Assembly (NCBI GenBank): GCA_973895155.1
Contig: OZ316895.1
Coordinates: forward strand, 24,552,001 to 24,616,000
Reading direction: 5' to 3'
Source: Marsupella aquatica
Lineage: Eukaryota > Marchantiophyta
Length of the DNA: 64,000 nt
This document shows positions 42,623-52,195 of the stretch, one piece after another. The position numbers and the translations under genes are program-made. The first letter of the stretch is position 1, and each line of letters begins with the position of its first letter. Below the pieces are notes generated by a model. That model worked only from the letters and a program-made list of their open reading frames with translations. It made no database searches and was not told where the DNA came from.

Positions 42623-44164
42623 GGTCCTATTCCTAGTGTTGCCAACTACACATTCATCACGGGCAACCACCTGAGTAAAGGACAGAAGGACCAGCTGCTG
42701 AATTTGCTCCTCAAGCATGAGAATGTCTTTGCTTTCTCTATGAAGGACTTGGGTAAGTGCAAGACTATGCAGTTCTCCATTGAGTTGGTTGATGAAACAC
42801 CTATCTTCAGGCGGAGACACCGTTTGAGTAAGCATGAGTGGCAGTTGGTGGATGAGAGGTGCCAAGAGCTCTATGAAGCTGGTCTTATTCAGCCATCTAT
42901 ATCAAATTTTGCAGCAGCTACAGTGATGCCAGCAAAGAAGGATTCCAGTGGGTTATGGACAAAGAAGCGCATGTGTGGGGACTACAGGCCACTGAACCTG
43001 GTCACACCCCAAGACAGGTACCCCATGCCACGGCCAGAGGAGCTATTTGACAGCATTGGAGACTTAGACATCTTCACTCTTGTGGATCTAAGGCAAGGCT
43101 TTAACCAGATTTTGTTGCTTGCAAAGGACCGCAAGAAAACAACTTTCCATGGTAGTAACCAACTATGGGAGTGGTTGGTGATGCCATTTGGCTTGAAGAA
43201 TGCGCCCATATTCTTTCAAAGAGTCATGGACCAGGTTCTTCAAGGTGCTGAGTTTCTGAAATGCTACATTGATGATGTGTTGGTCCACAACAAAGGATTT
43301 GACCAGCATCTACTTGACCTTGAAGAGCTATTCGTGAGGCTTAAGAAGGTGAACCTAAAGATACACCCCAAGAAGTGTGAATTTGCTGTCAGATCAGTAG
43401 TATACCTTGGGCACCGCATTCTTCCAAATGGAAGCATGGCTCACTGGGCCAAGGTGGTATCCATCTTGGAAATGCTCACTCCTACTGATGTTCACACTTT
43501 GAGGAGTTTTATTGGGTTATGCAATTACTACCAGATCTACATCAAAGATTTCAGTACCATTGCTGACACTATATCCCGCAGCCCTTTGATTGCCTCTGAT
43601 GATTCCTCAGATGCACGGCAGGATTTTGACCAGGTTTCCATCTTGTCTATATTTCATGCATCTACCTATCTTGCTTTGCTGCCATGCTACGTTGTTGACC
43701 AACCTGTGGTGGACATATGGGAGGACAACGACACTCTGAGATTTTTGCAGCATGGGGAGTACCCCATACATGTCACTGCTGCCCAGAGAGACCAAATTCA
43801 GCAAAGGTCCAAGCGTTACTTGTGGAAGGGAGATCATCTCGTGTGCTGCTTGCCAGACAGGGAAGTGGTGGTTCCACCCATTCATGAGAGGGTTGGCCTT
43901 ATCCGTAAGGTACATTCTGAGCTTGGTCATTTTGGCGTTAAGAGGACTTACAGCCTCTTGGTCCCTCATTATCATTGGAGAGGCATGCATGGCCAGGTTC
44001 GAGATGTTATTGCCCGGTGTGAACAGTGTGATAGGGTGAGGACTTCTTTCACATCTCGACAACCCACACTTCATCCACTCCCTATTCAGGGCATGTTTTA
44101 TCGCTGGTCATGTGATTTGGCTGGAGAATTACCCTCACATCTCGGGGTAATCTCTACATCATGA
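42623..44164 (+). pseudogene. Reverse transcriptase plus integrase zinc domain, RNase H deleted
   Basis: The frame continues from the methyltransferase after a TAA. Counting from 42704: VTPQDRYPMPRPEELFD (99-115), TLVDLRQGFNQI (125-136), VMPFGLKNAP (159-168), CYIDDVLV (187-194) with the catalytic DD, and VYLGH (233-237). After GLCNYYQIYIKDFSTIA the text jumps straight to DTISRSPL, which is the end of a typical RNase H domain (...NVVADTISRSP). About 200 residues are therefore missing without loss of frame. VHSELGHFGVKRTY...CEQC (about 404-445) is the HHCC integrase zinc-binding domain. The terminal codons from about 44130 are out of frame and lead to TGA at 44162-44164; the true frame continues in the next entry. 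Confidence 0.85.
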
Positions 44165-45039
44165 TGATGATAGAGCATTTCTCCAAGTGGATAGAACTTG
44201 TGGCATTGCCGGATAAGACCTCCCGTAGCACCAGCCAGGCATTCCTGCAACAAGTTCTCAGTCGCTTTGGAGCTTGTGCAGAATGTCTCACTGACCAGGG
44301 CTCAGAGTTTAGAGGAGAGTTCCAGGAGCTGCTTGATCAGGCCCTCATTGATCATCGCCGGACATCACGAGATCACCCACAGGCAAATGGCTTGGCAGAG
44401 CGCATGGTTCAGACATGCAAGAAGGGCCTCTGGAAAATCTGCCTCACCAAAAACAAGGAGGATTGGGACCTGGCCTTACCCTACATTGCCATGGGGTATA
44501 GGATGTCCAGACATGCAGCACTGTCTAATTTTTCTCCCTACTTCTTGTTGTTTGGTCGTCACCCAGTTCCACCTTCTGCTATTGCTGCTCACATGCTTCA
44601 GGTGGTGGACTTGGATTCAGCTGTGACTTGGTCTGATGTGATCTCTGAGAGGGCTGCCCTATTCAGGAGGGTTATGCCCATGGCCATGGAGAATTTGGCC
44701 ATTGCACAGCACAGGGACACACTACGTTATGCACACACACGAGGGGGCACTTTTGAGCCCAAGGTCAGGAAGTTTGATGTGGGAGATTTTGTGTACTTGC
44801 AGCGGCAAGCTAACGACACCCTGGACACCTCTACCAGTCGTACTATTCTCAGGGTTAAAGCTATTCGACCGTCTGGAGTGCTAGAGTTACAAGGGGCAGA
44901 TGGGCGCACAATTGCTGACAATGCCAAGAATTGCGCTCCTTGTCATCTGCCTAACCTGGATCCCACCATTGTGACTTCTACGTGGATTCCACCTGTGGAC
45001 TACCCTTGCAAAGTGTGTTTGTGCATTGACGATGCTGAC
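44131..45039 (+). pseudogene. Integrase core of the retroelement
   Basis: In the frame of 44161 (shifted by one base from the RT frame) the reading enters at TSRGNLYIMMMIEHFSKW. The first catalytic Asp (WSCDLAGELP) lies before the shift, the second in CLTDQGSEF and the Glu in NGLAERMVQ, giving D, D-34-E spacing. NFSPYFLLFGRHP and the GDFVYLQRQ strand are the usual C-terminal part. A stretch DPTIVTSTWIPPVDYPC links it to the PHD finger. The frame meets TAG at 45040-45042. Confidence 0.85.
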
Positions 45040-45150
45040 TAGATGCTGCTATGTGATAATTGCAATGGAGGGTACCATCTTTTCTGCCTTCGGCCTGAAC
45101 TTACCCAGGTGCCAGAAGGGTTATGGTTTTGCCCTTCCTGTGCTACCTGA
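45006..45150 (+). pseudogene. C-terminal PHD finger of the polyprotein, split by TAG
   Basis: [30 protein letters not shown]...[11 protein letters not shown] has the full Cys4-His-Cys3 spacing of a PHD finger. The stop sits where Q is usual in the family (D-x-Q-MLLCD), so a single C-to-T change explains it. PHD fingers read histone H3 tails; in this place it would stand in for the chromodomain of chromoviruses and could steer integration. The restored end is TGA at 45148-45150. Confidence 0.8.
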
Positions 45151-45181
45151 CTTTTCTTTAGCCCTCCTTTTGGCTGTGGTC

Positions 45182-45190
45182 TGGGGGGGA
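45182..45190 (+). promoter_or_regulatory. Candidate polypurine tract
   Basis: TGGGGGGGA directly after the last coding region and directly before the first copy of the 176-bp repeat, where a plus-strand primer is expected. Confidence 0.45.
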
Positions 45191-45365
45191 TACAGAGGTT
45201 TACACCTACACTACGAACATACCACCTCAGTTGCTTTTTCTTGGCACTTGTGAATGTGATTGGACTTTTTCTATGCATGTTGGTTGCTAGTAGCTTGCAC
45301 ATATGCATTGTCGGTGACTTGTATGTTTTCGATACACTATGGCTACGATACTATATGTCACGACA
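45190..45365 (+). repeat. 176-bp direct repeat, copy 1 (likely LTR sequence)
   Basis: Begins ATACAGAGGTTTACACC and ends ATATGTCACGACA. Matches 45725-45900 with about 95% identity by eye. See the copy 2 entry for the interpretation. Confidence 0.8.
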
Positions 45366-45724
45366 ACTGTCATGCCGAGGGACAGTGCCTCTTATGCACA
45401 TCGGCATGTCCCTCGCATGCCCGCTAGGTATGTAGTTAGGGCTAGTGTATTACTTGAGTTAGCGACATGTTCTTATAGCAAATTCCAGGCGTTCTTGAAG
45501 TAAACACGCTTGTTAGTGTGACGCCAGGACTTTGTTTACTTAGGGCATGTCTTTCTTTGTTGGTTTTTAGTTCTTCTTGAATCGTTGTTGACAGAGCTCA
45601 GACAGTGCTCATCGGTTCCGTACACGGGATTCACACAGTGATTCGTTAGATGCTCCCGACCAATCTTGGCATCCCGCCGGTTTTTGATTCGATTTCAGTA
45701 CGCTTGTTTCTCTTACGCCTTTAT
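45366..45724 (+). repeat. Unique part of the probable LTR
   Basis: ACTGTCATGCCGAGGGACAG near its start has the TGTCATGCC wording often seen at LTR starts; about 45 bp on is an inverted partner (GGCATGTCCCTCGCATG). No primer-binding site was recognised at its end. Confidence 0.45.
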
Positions 45725-45900
45725 ATACAGAGGTTTACACCTCCACTACGTACATACCACCTCAGTTGCTTTTTCTTGGCACTTGTGAATGTGATTGGAC
45801 TTTTTCTATGCATGTTGGTTGCTAGTAGCTTGCACATATGCATTGCTGGTGACTTGTATGTTTTTGATACACTATAGCAACGATACTATATGTCACGACA
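45725..45900 (+). repeat. 176-bp direct repeat, copy 2 (likely LTR sequence)
   Basis: The two copies are 535 bp apart. Either the 3' LTR is about 535 bp (45190-45724) followed by a truncated second LTR, or the LTR is 45366-45900 and its last third has been duplicated. The 5' LTR was not found, so the limits cannot be fixed. Confidence 0.7.
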
Positions 45901-46622
45901 GTCTCACACACATTGATTATGCCTGGTGATATCTTATCTTGCAATGACCTTTGTTCCCTAATAGTCTCTGAAAGATTACTTGAGACTAATTAGGGTAATC
46001 AGTGTACAACGGGATTCTACCAGCAAGGCAACTTCACTTTTGCCAGTTATAGCGACTGTGCTCGAATTCATTTGCCACTATAACTTAGTTAGGCCCCCAT
46101 CTAGTTTTCCCGTCAAACGGAGGCTGGGTCGCTCCCACTAGCCACCCCTGCCACACGGACCGTGGGGAGGCCACTACTGTGGAAGCTAGGGAGGACAAGT
46201 ACGATGGGAAAGATCGAAACTCTGTGTCTTGAGAGTTCCCAAGCAGGAGAGATCTTTGGGAAAGGTAGGAGCAGACAGGGGGACCTAACTGGCAAGGACG
46301 TCCTTCATGGCGTCCAGCGTGCCAGAAGTAAAAGGTGCCCAAACCAACACATGGAACCGTACTTCGATCGTGCTGGACTACTGCCTAGGCCCTTATTAGT
46401 CCCGCCTTCCCTGTGAAGTGGCGAGCCTTTGGCCGCCCTCCTTTCCCTGCTGGAAACGTGTCCCTCCCCCTCCACTACCGTGGGGACTCCAATGCCTAGC
46501 CTGTCCCTTCACATCGAGAGCAGGCTATTTACTTGTGACTGACACCACCGCTAGGCCAGGATTCCCTTAGATCTGGTCCTTTTGCGCCTTTGAATTTGGA
46601 GTAGGTTCCAGGACCTGTGTCA
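45901..46622. other. Non-coding, probably retroelement-derived
   Basis: G+C-rich stretch without a recognised domain. Overlapping ORFs on the two strands at 46085-46416 have no motif. Confidence 0.35.
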
Positions 46623-47194
46623 TGACGTCTGGACACCCTCCTCCACCCTCCAGTCCTCCTGCACCTGGCGCCCAAACCTTAATAAAAAGAAAATTGCCGT
46701 CGTTTCACTATGTCTGGGAAGGAACTCCGTTCGCCTTCTCAAACTCAGCCAGGAAGCTCCTTGTACTTTTCTTTGATATAAAGCACTACACCTTCACCTA
46801 CACCCCGTATTATTCTAGCATAGCTCGCCCTAAGAGATATATACAATTTGAATTTTTAATATATCCTTACAGTTTGCATTTGTTGTTGGGAGACCTTCTA
46901 TATTTTGCAATTGCTAGGGGACCTCATATACCAGTTCAATACCATATCTTGCCTGTCAAAGATGTACACTATATATTAATACCTTTACCTGGTTGGTATA
47001 TAGAAAACCTTTACCCGCCCGACACTGTCTGAACACCCTCCTCCATTCCTACTGCATCTAGCGCCCAAAACATTAAATAAAAATTAATTTGTTGTGTATT
47101 CACCGGAGGTTTCAGCATATTTGGGAAGGAACTCCGTTTCCCTTTTCAAACTCTCGCATGAAGGCCCCTTGTACTTTTCTTTGATATAAAGCTC
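46623..47194. repeat. ~165-bp direct repeats around a 244-bp core (TRIM-like)
   Basis: 46623-46783 and 47028-47194 share CTG[GA]ACACCCTCCTCCA, TAGCGCCCAAA/TGGCGCCCAAA, TGGGAAGGAACTCCGTT and GTACTTTTCTTTGATATAAA in order. The spacing and the short core fit a terminal-repeat retrotransposon in miniature, or the remains of one LTR pair. The ORF over this region (46622-47032) is Tyr-rich and matches nothing I know. Confidence 0.55.
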
Positions 47195-48142
47195 AATCCA
47201 GAACCCTTCCAAGAAAGAAGAAAACAAGGACATGCCTTAGATAGCCTAATTCCATGTCTGCCAGCCTCTCATCCGCATCACCCAGGTAATTACAAATTTA
47301 TGGATGGTTTCATGGTCCCAGGGATCCCCAAAAAACTTCAACTATTTTTACCTGTTCTGATAAATTGGGGATTAATTTAGCATATTTCTTGATCTACTTA
47401 TTTAATATACCGCCATTTTATACGGCATATGTTTGATAATTACTGTACTTCAGAATATAAATGATCTTAAATAAGCCATTCTTAAAATGATTTAGAAATA
47501 ACAAAAATGTAGAGAAATTTAAACAACAAGATTCCAGAAGCAAGTCCAATTCACTTTTTTCCTCCCCTTCATTGACTTGCTTAGCCTTTGGGATCATGTC
47601 TCCCAGTTAGGCCTTTTTTGCCTTTGGGCACTGTGATATATAGATTCCAAAGGCTCCTACCTCATAAAGGGGAGGGAACAAGGAAAAACCCTGGATAACC
47701 CAAGAGCCAGAGACAGTCCCCCACCCCAACCGTCAGTACAACGCACAGTTCTATTCCACTTGGTGAGAATCGGATCCCACTAAAGTGTCCCGTTCTGCAG
47801 TGTTCCTTCCTTGTGTCGTTCCATTGACCGTACTCCTGCTTGGGCCCTCAGCAAAACAACTTATGTCTAGACTCGACAGGACAAATAGCTAGTAATAAGC
47901 TGGTTAGCCCTTGGATCACGAGGGTACGAGAATCCGAGGAACAGCAATGGGTTGTACAGTCTAAACGGTTCCTTCCATGAAGTACAGAGAACCGAAAGTG
48001 ACTCCAGAAAGGGAAAGTAATCGTAACTTCTCTTTCAGCAAAGGCGCTGCAGAATGATCTAGAGAAGCATCGAGCTCCCTCTGGAGCTCGCTCAGCAGCT
48101 AACACGTATGCGCCTGCCATTTGATACACTTCGAGCCTCCGC
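47195..48142. other. Intergenic, upstream of HMA gene 3
   Basis: AT-rich, then a G+C-richer segment from 47.8 kb. A CATAAAAG at about 48143-48150 could be the TATA box of HMA gene 3. Confidence 0.4.
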
Positions 48143-48262
48143 TGGCATAAAAGAGACAACCCTCCACCAGATCAGTCACTCATCACTTCCCAGCTCCTCT
48201 TTCTGTCTTTCCCTCCTCTGTTGCATTTTCTACTCCAGGATTTTTCTCTTCTACAGTGGTTA

Positions 48263-48642
48263 GCAATTCCGCAATGCCAGGTTCCTGAATTTTTCTTCTT
48301 CGCATTTGGATTTTGTACCTCAGGACTGTCTGTGCGTAGCTAGCTCTACCCAGCTTAGTATTTGGCGTCTTTCTGCTGGTTCCAGTGAGCAATTCTGTAG
48401 TGCCAGGTTCCTGAAGGCCTCTTCTTCGCGTTGGGATTTTAGTACCTCAGGACTTTCTGTGCGTAGCCTGCTCTACCCAGCTTAGTACTTGGCGTCTTTC
48501 TGGTTGTTCGAGTGAGCAATTTATGTAGTGCCAGGTTCCTGAAGTTTTCTCTTTCGCATTTGGATTCTAGTACTTCAGCTATTGTGTGCATAGCCAGCTC
48601 TACCCAGCTTAGTAGTTGGCGTCTTTCTGCTGGTTCCAGTGA
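48263..48642 (+). repeat. Three 126-bp tandem repeats in the leader of HMA gene 3
   Basis: GCAATT-type starts at 48263, 48389 and 48516. Each unit contains TGCCAGGTTCCTGAA, a TCGCxTTxGGAT phrase, CTCTACCCAGCTTAGTA and TTGGCGTCTTTCTG. They lie between the probable TATA (48143) and the ATG (48795), hence in the 5' untranslated region if that promoter is used. Confidence 0.9.
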
Positions 48643-48794
48643 GCTCGGAGTAACCCGAATTTGGTCCCTCGAATTGATCTACAGTAGCTCCCATCTGATT
48701 ACTTAGGCGCTGTGACAAATTTTCTCACAGTTTTTGCGCATTCATTCGGGACAGGATCGCTTGAGCTTAAGGTTGGTTAATTCAGCTAGGCAAG

Positions 48795-49322
48795 ATGTGG
48801 TCCGTGAGGGATATGTTCTATGGGGAGGCGGAGCCCGTCTGGATTTCGAAGCCTGAGAAGGAGGATAACAAGAAGGGCGAGAGTAAGGGCGCGGGCGATT
48901 CTCAGGTCAGTAGGGGGGGCAATAAGAAGCAACCGGAGAGGATCGAAGAGTACCCCGTTCCTTATTATCCTTACCGAGATCCTTACTACTCCTACCCAGA
49001 GTACATTCCTCCTCCTTCTCAACCCAAGAGGGAAGAGTCCAACAAGGGCGGTGCTGCTCAGCAGCAGCAGCAGCAGCAGCAAAAGAAGGAGACAAGGGTC
49101 GAGTTGAAGGTTCCCATCTGTTGCGGAGAATGCTTGGAATTAATTGAGGGTGCTCTGTATCGGCTGAAGGGTGTGAAATCTGTGGTAGGCTACACCTACA
49201 AAGAAAAAGTGACAGTGATCGCAAGCACGGCTACCCCTGCAGACATTCTCAGTGTCGGAAGGTCTTCAAAAAGTCCAGGATGTGGACTGACGATGACTGA
49301 GCGTAATTATAATGTGGATTAA
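48795..49322 (+). pseudogene. HMA-domain protein 3, frameshifted near the C-terminus
   Basis: It starts MWSVRDMFYGEAEPVWISKP, as the siblings do. A Lys/Gly-rich linker, a Tyr/Pro patch (VPYYPYRDPYYSYPEYIPPP) and a (CAG)8-type Gln run (49059-49082) lead to the HMA domain: LKVPICCGECLELIEGALYRLKG, with CGEC as the metal-binding pair. After TPADIL the frame gives SVGRSSKS... and stops at 49322. The next frame reads QCRKVFKKSRMWTDDD and stops at 49298-49300, exactly the family tail, so one base was lost near 49252. The domain itself is almost complete; the protein may still fold, so it could be a variant rather than a dead gene. It is the only copy on the plus strand and the most divergent one (VVGYTYKEKV for VECNxxxERV). 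Confidence 0.8.
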
Positions 49323-51605
49323 TCACTGGACGAGATCCAGGCGATATCGTATGTTCATCAATTGGGAGCTACAGTGCCTCGACCGAGGTTTCAGCTCACG
49401 CACTGTTCTACACCTTCTCAGAGGCGAATGTACAAAGGAATTTACTCAGTCTCTACATGTCTGCCCACTTTTCACAGTCACGCTGTCGATTAAAACCCTC
49501 GACGACTTCGTGGATAACCCCTTGGACTTGGGCGGCCCCGAGTGTTTCTCATCCTCTTCTCCGCCTAAGAGAGGGGTGAGAGAGCGGTAAAATATGATAC
49601 AGGTTTGCATCTACAAACTCGACCACTCTGAGCAAACAGTTTTGATTGATGGAGCCAAGCTCTCGAATACTGTTGCCAGCGGAAATCGGCATCAGGGACA
49701 GCTGATTGTGTGTACTGCTGCTGTCAAATTCGCTAAGCTGCTGGCACCTGAGCAGGACTATACTGCTATAGTATAAAGTTTTGAACAGTTAAAGTTCTGT
49801 AACTATAGAAACGGAAAGAGCGAGCAATTCTTATAACAGATTTGGAGTATATTTACATCAATTCCAGGTCTGGCATTCTTCGAGAGGGCAGACGCCATGA
49901 GACTTAATAGATGCTGAGTGTTGTCCTTGGAGTTAGAGGTTCGGCATTCTGATCATAGATTTGGAGCTTGGTCCTATTTACTTCAAATTGCAGGCTTTGG
50001 CGTAGTGCGAGAGGGCAGATGCCGTGAAAAATTCATAGACTGTAAGAATTATCTTTAGAAGGTCAGCATCATTCAGGGGGTGGAACCCTGCCAGTACTTT
50101 TGGAAAACGAACTTTCCCCGGTTTGTAATAGGATGTTACTCATAAAATTTGATTTGGGTATATCCATTGTGTTATGATATACGCTTGAGGCCCAGGGATG
50201 TTTTATGGCATGTTTTCAGAAAATTACCTCCGGACTGTAAAATTTGAGCCAACAAGCGAGATTTTGTTTTTTCATGAGATATTTCGCCATGAGATATGTG
50301 GATTGTGGATTCGGGTGAAAAATGGCGCGTTTTCGAATTGACGTGAGTATCAGCAATATGAAGAAAATATGTGAATTAATCATGGTATGATCCTGTAAGC
50401 CACTGCAAGTCCCAAAGTTCCCTGACATAAGTTAGCAGGCTTGATTCTGGTCCTTGTTGGCAAAAAATCATTACCAAGACAGAAGAGAGCTAGAAGAACA
50501 GAGACCGAGAAGTACCCCAACACTGTTTCTTGTTTGCGCTCAGTTGTGTTGATCTACAAACAGTCATCGCATGAATGTAGACTAGACACAGGCTCGGGGT
50601 AGGCTTAGTGCTTCGGCTATGATTGTATTTTGTCAGCAGATCTGAAACTTTGTTTGGAGTCGACTAAATTGGTCTTAGAGTGCAGGGGAGACCCAGGGCA
50701 GAGCAAGTTGAACAACATTTTAGAAATATCCTCTCAAAGTTGCTTTCACTGCCAGTTATTGATTCACACCAGTAGGAACCTGTTGCACTACATCCTAAAC
50801 GGATAAACATTGGGTGGGGGGAACTCTTTAAAAGGGCAGCAGGTTTTGCGGTACTTCCTCCAACAGCAGCCCGGAATCAGAAATCTTTCTACTCATTTCC
50901 ACAATTATTTTGGTTCTGCATGAAAAATGCTCTCTGGTCTCCATTCAGCAGAAAATTCATTCCATTTGGTTTCAAAGAAAATATGCAAACATTTTCCTTT
51001 TAAGGCAAATTCTGAGAGTTTTCTTTGCTGTTTGCACCCTCATAGTGTTCAAGGATGGTCCTGGACAAACTGCACTTACCAAGGAAGACGTTTTGAGCTT
51101 AGTAAACAGCCAACTACCCAAGACGCCATTCATACCTCTCGATTGAAGGACAAATGTATCAATGATCCTAGCCTTGAAAATAAATTAAGATTTTACCATG
51201 CTACGCTCGAATTATATTCAAAAATCAAAATGGTTACTAAATGAATTCGTTATAGTTCAGGAAACCATAGTCCAGTCAGTTTTTCAGTACGGGAGCATTT
51301 CTTATGACCAAAAAATGAGGGGCATGGTATGATTAGTATGTACAAGACCAAAAACCCATTTTGGGCGAGAATATAGGTAGGGACAGAGAAATGCATCAGC
51401 ATTCCCAGGTTGCCAGCTCCATTACCAGTTACTCCTCAATGTCCTAGTTTGAATGTCCATATTTACTGCTTGCTCCCTAAGTTACTTGCATTCGATTTTT
51501 TGTCACAGTGCATATACTCATCCCACCATCCCCTTGTCATTTCCACCCACCCCAACTTTTGGTTGTCCACCCGGTTGTCCATAGTGTCTGTTAGTCACGG
51601 TACAT

Positions 51606-51630
51606 CTAGAGGCTTCACTCTAGACCGCAG
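51606..51630. repeat. Palindrome related to 9838-9892
   Basis: CTAGAGGCTTCACTCTAGAC is an interrupted palindrome, the reverse of the 9838 units with one centre change and the same following CGCA. Confidence 0.6.
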
Positions 51631-51884
51631 CCCTAGCTAAAGAGTAGGTTTTGATAATCATTTACTACACTGCCCACTGTTAATAGTGTGAGTATACAAT
51701 TGGTGTTACTCCAAAATTAGATAGACCCACACTAAATGTGTGGAACAGTTTTTCTAATCCAAATCCCACTAATTAAGCATGTTTAAGTCACACTATTTAC
51801 TTTGTATTGAGCATCCGCTTGAGTCTCAATTTTGTGCCTTGATTTTCAGTTGCAGTATTCAAGGCTCGGGGACCTTGCTCTAAA

Positions 51885-52195
51885 GGGGGTCTCATAACAT
51901 GCTCTATGATTTTAGCTATTAAACACCCTAAAAAATATAAATAAAAATTTTTAAAAAAGTATTTTTTACCCCTATATATCTTTCTAAAATATTCTAAAAA
52001 TATTCCCAAAATTCATTTCTAAAATCCTATCTTCTCTTAGAATTCTCAAAATTGTATTTTAAAAACCCTAATAGAAATTTAAAAGTGTTCTTCTCAACTC
52101 AATAAACAAACCCTATACTTATTTTTGCATGATGGGTAGAAAGGAAATAAATGAGGACCCCGGGATTCAAGGCAAACCCCTCAATTAGTGAGACC
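51885..52195 (-). mobile_element. MITE-A relative, diverged copy 3
   Basis: Ends are inverted: GGGGGTCTCAT on the left and AGTGAGACC on the right. Read on the minus strand it has the same order as the copy at 14948: an AGGGTTTTTAAAAT-like phrase, TTTTAGAATATTTTAGAA, ATAGGGGTAAAAAATA and TTTTTTAGGGTG. Sequence identity is modest. No target duplication seen. Confidence 0.5.

Larger units (their letters stand above)
40351..45900 (+). mobile_element. Decayed Ty3-like retroelement carrying a C5-DNA-methyltransferase and PHD finger
   Basis: The coding order on the plus strand is retropepsin, C5-cytosine methyltransferase, reverse transcriptase, zinc-binding and integrase core, PHD finger. Retropepsin start, methyltransferase and reverse transcriptase share one frame, interrupted by TAA at 41219-41221 and 42620-42622. 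A further TAG splits the PHD finger, the integrase is shifted by one base near 44130, and the protease has frameshifts. No gag and no 5' LTR were found, so the 5' end is lost or lies in unrecognised sequence near 40.35 kb. The RT-to-integrase order with an HHCC domain is Ty3-like. Methyltransferase-bearing retrotransposons have been described in dinoflagellates and in the charophyte Klebsormidium (de Mendoza et al. 2018, recalled from memory). Confidence 0.8.

Noticed and set aside
40351-45150. Retroelement in-frame stops as a changed genetic code or programmed readthrough
   Set aside because: The same element also has frameshifts and a domain deletion, so simple decay is the better explanation; readthrough remains possible only if intact copies keep the stops.
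46622-47032. 136-codon ORF rich in Tyr and Pro
   Set aside because: Its ends lie inside the two direct repeats and it matches nothing; most likely a chance reading of repeat DNA.
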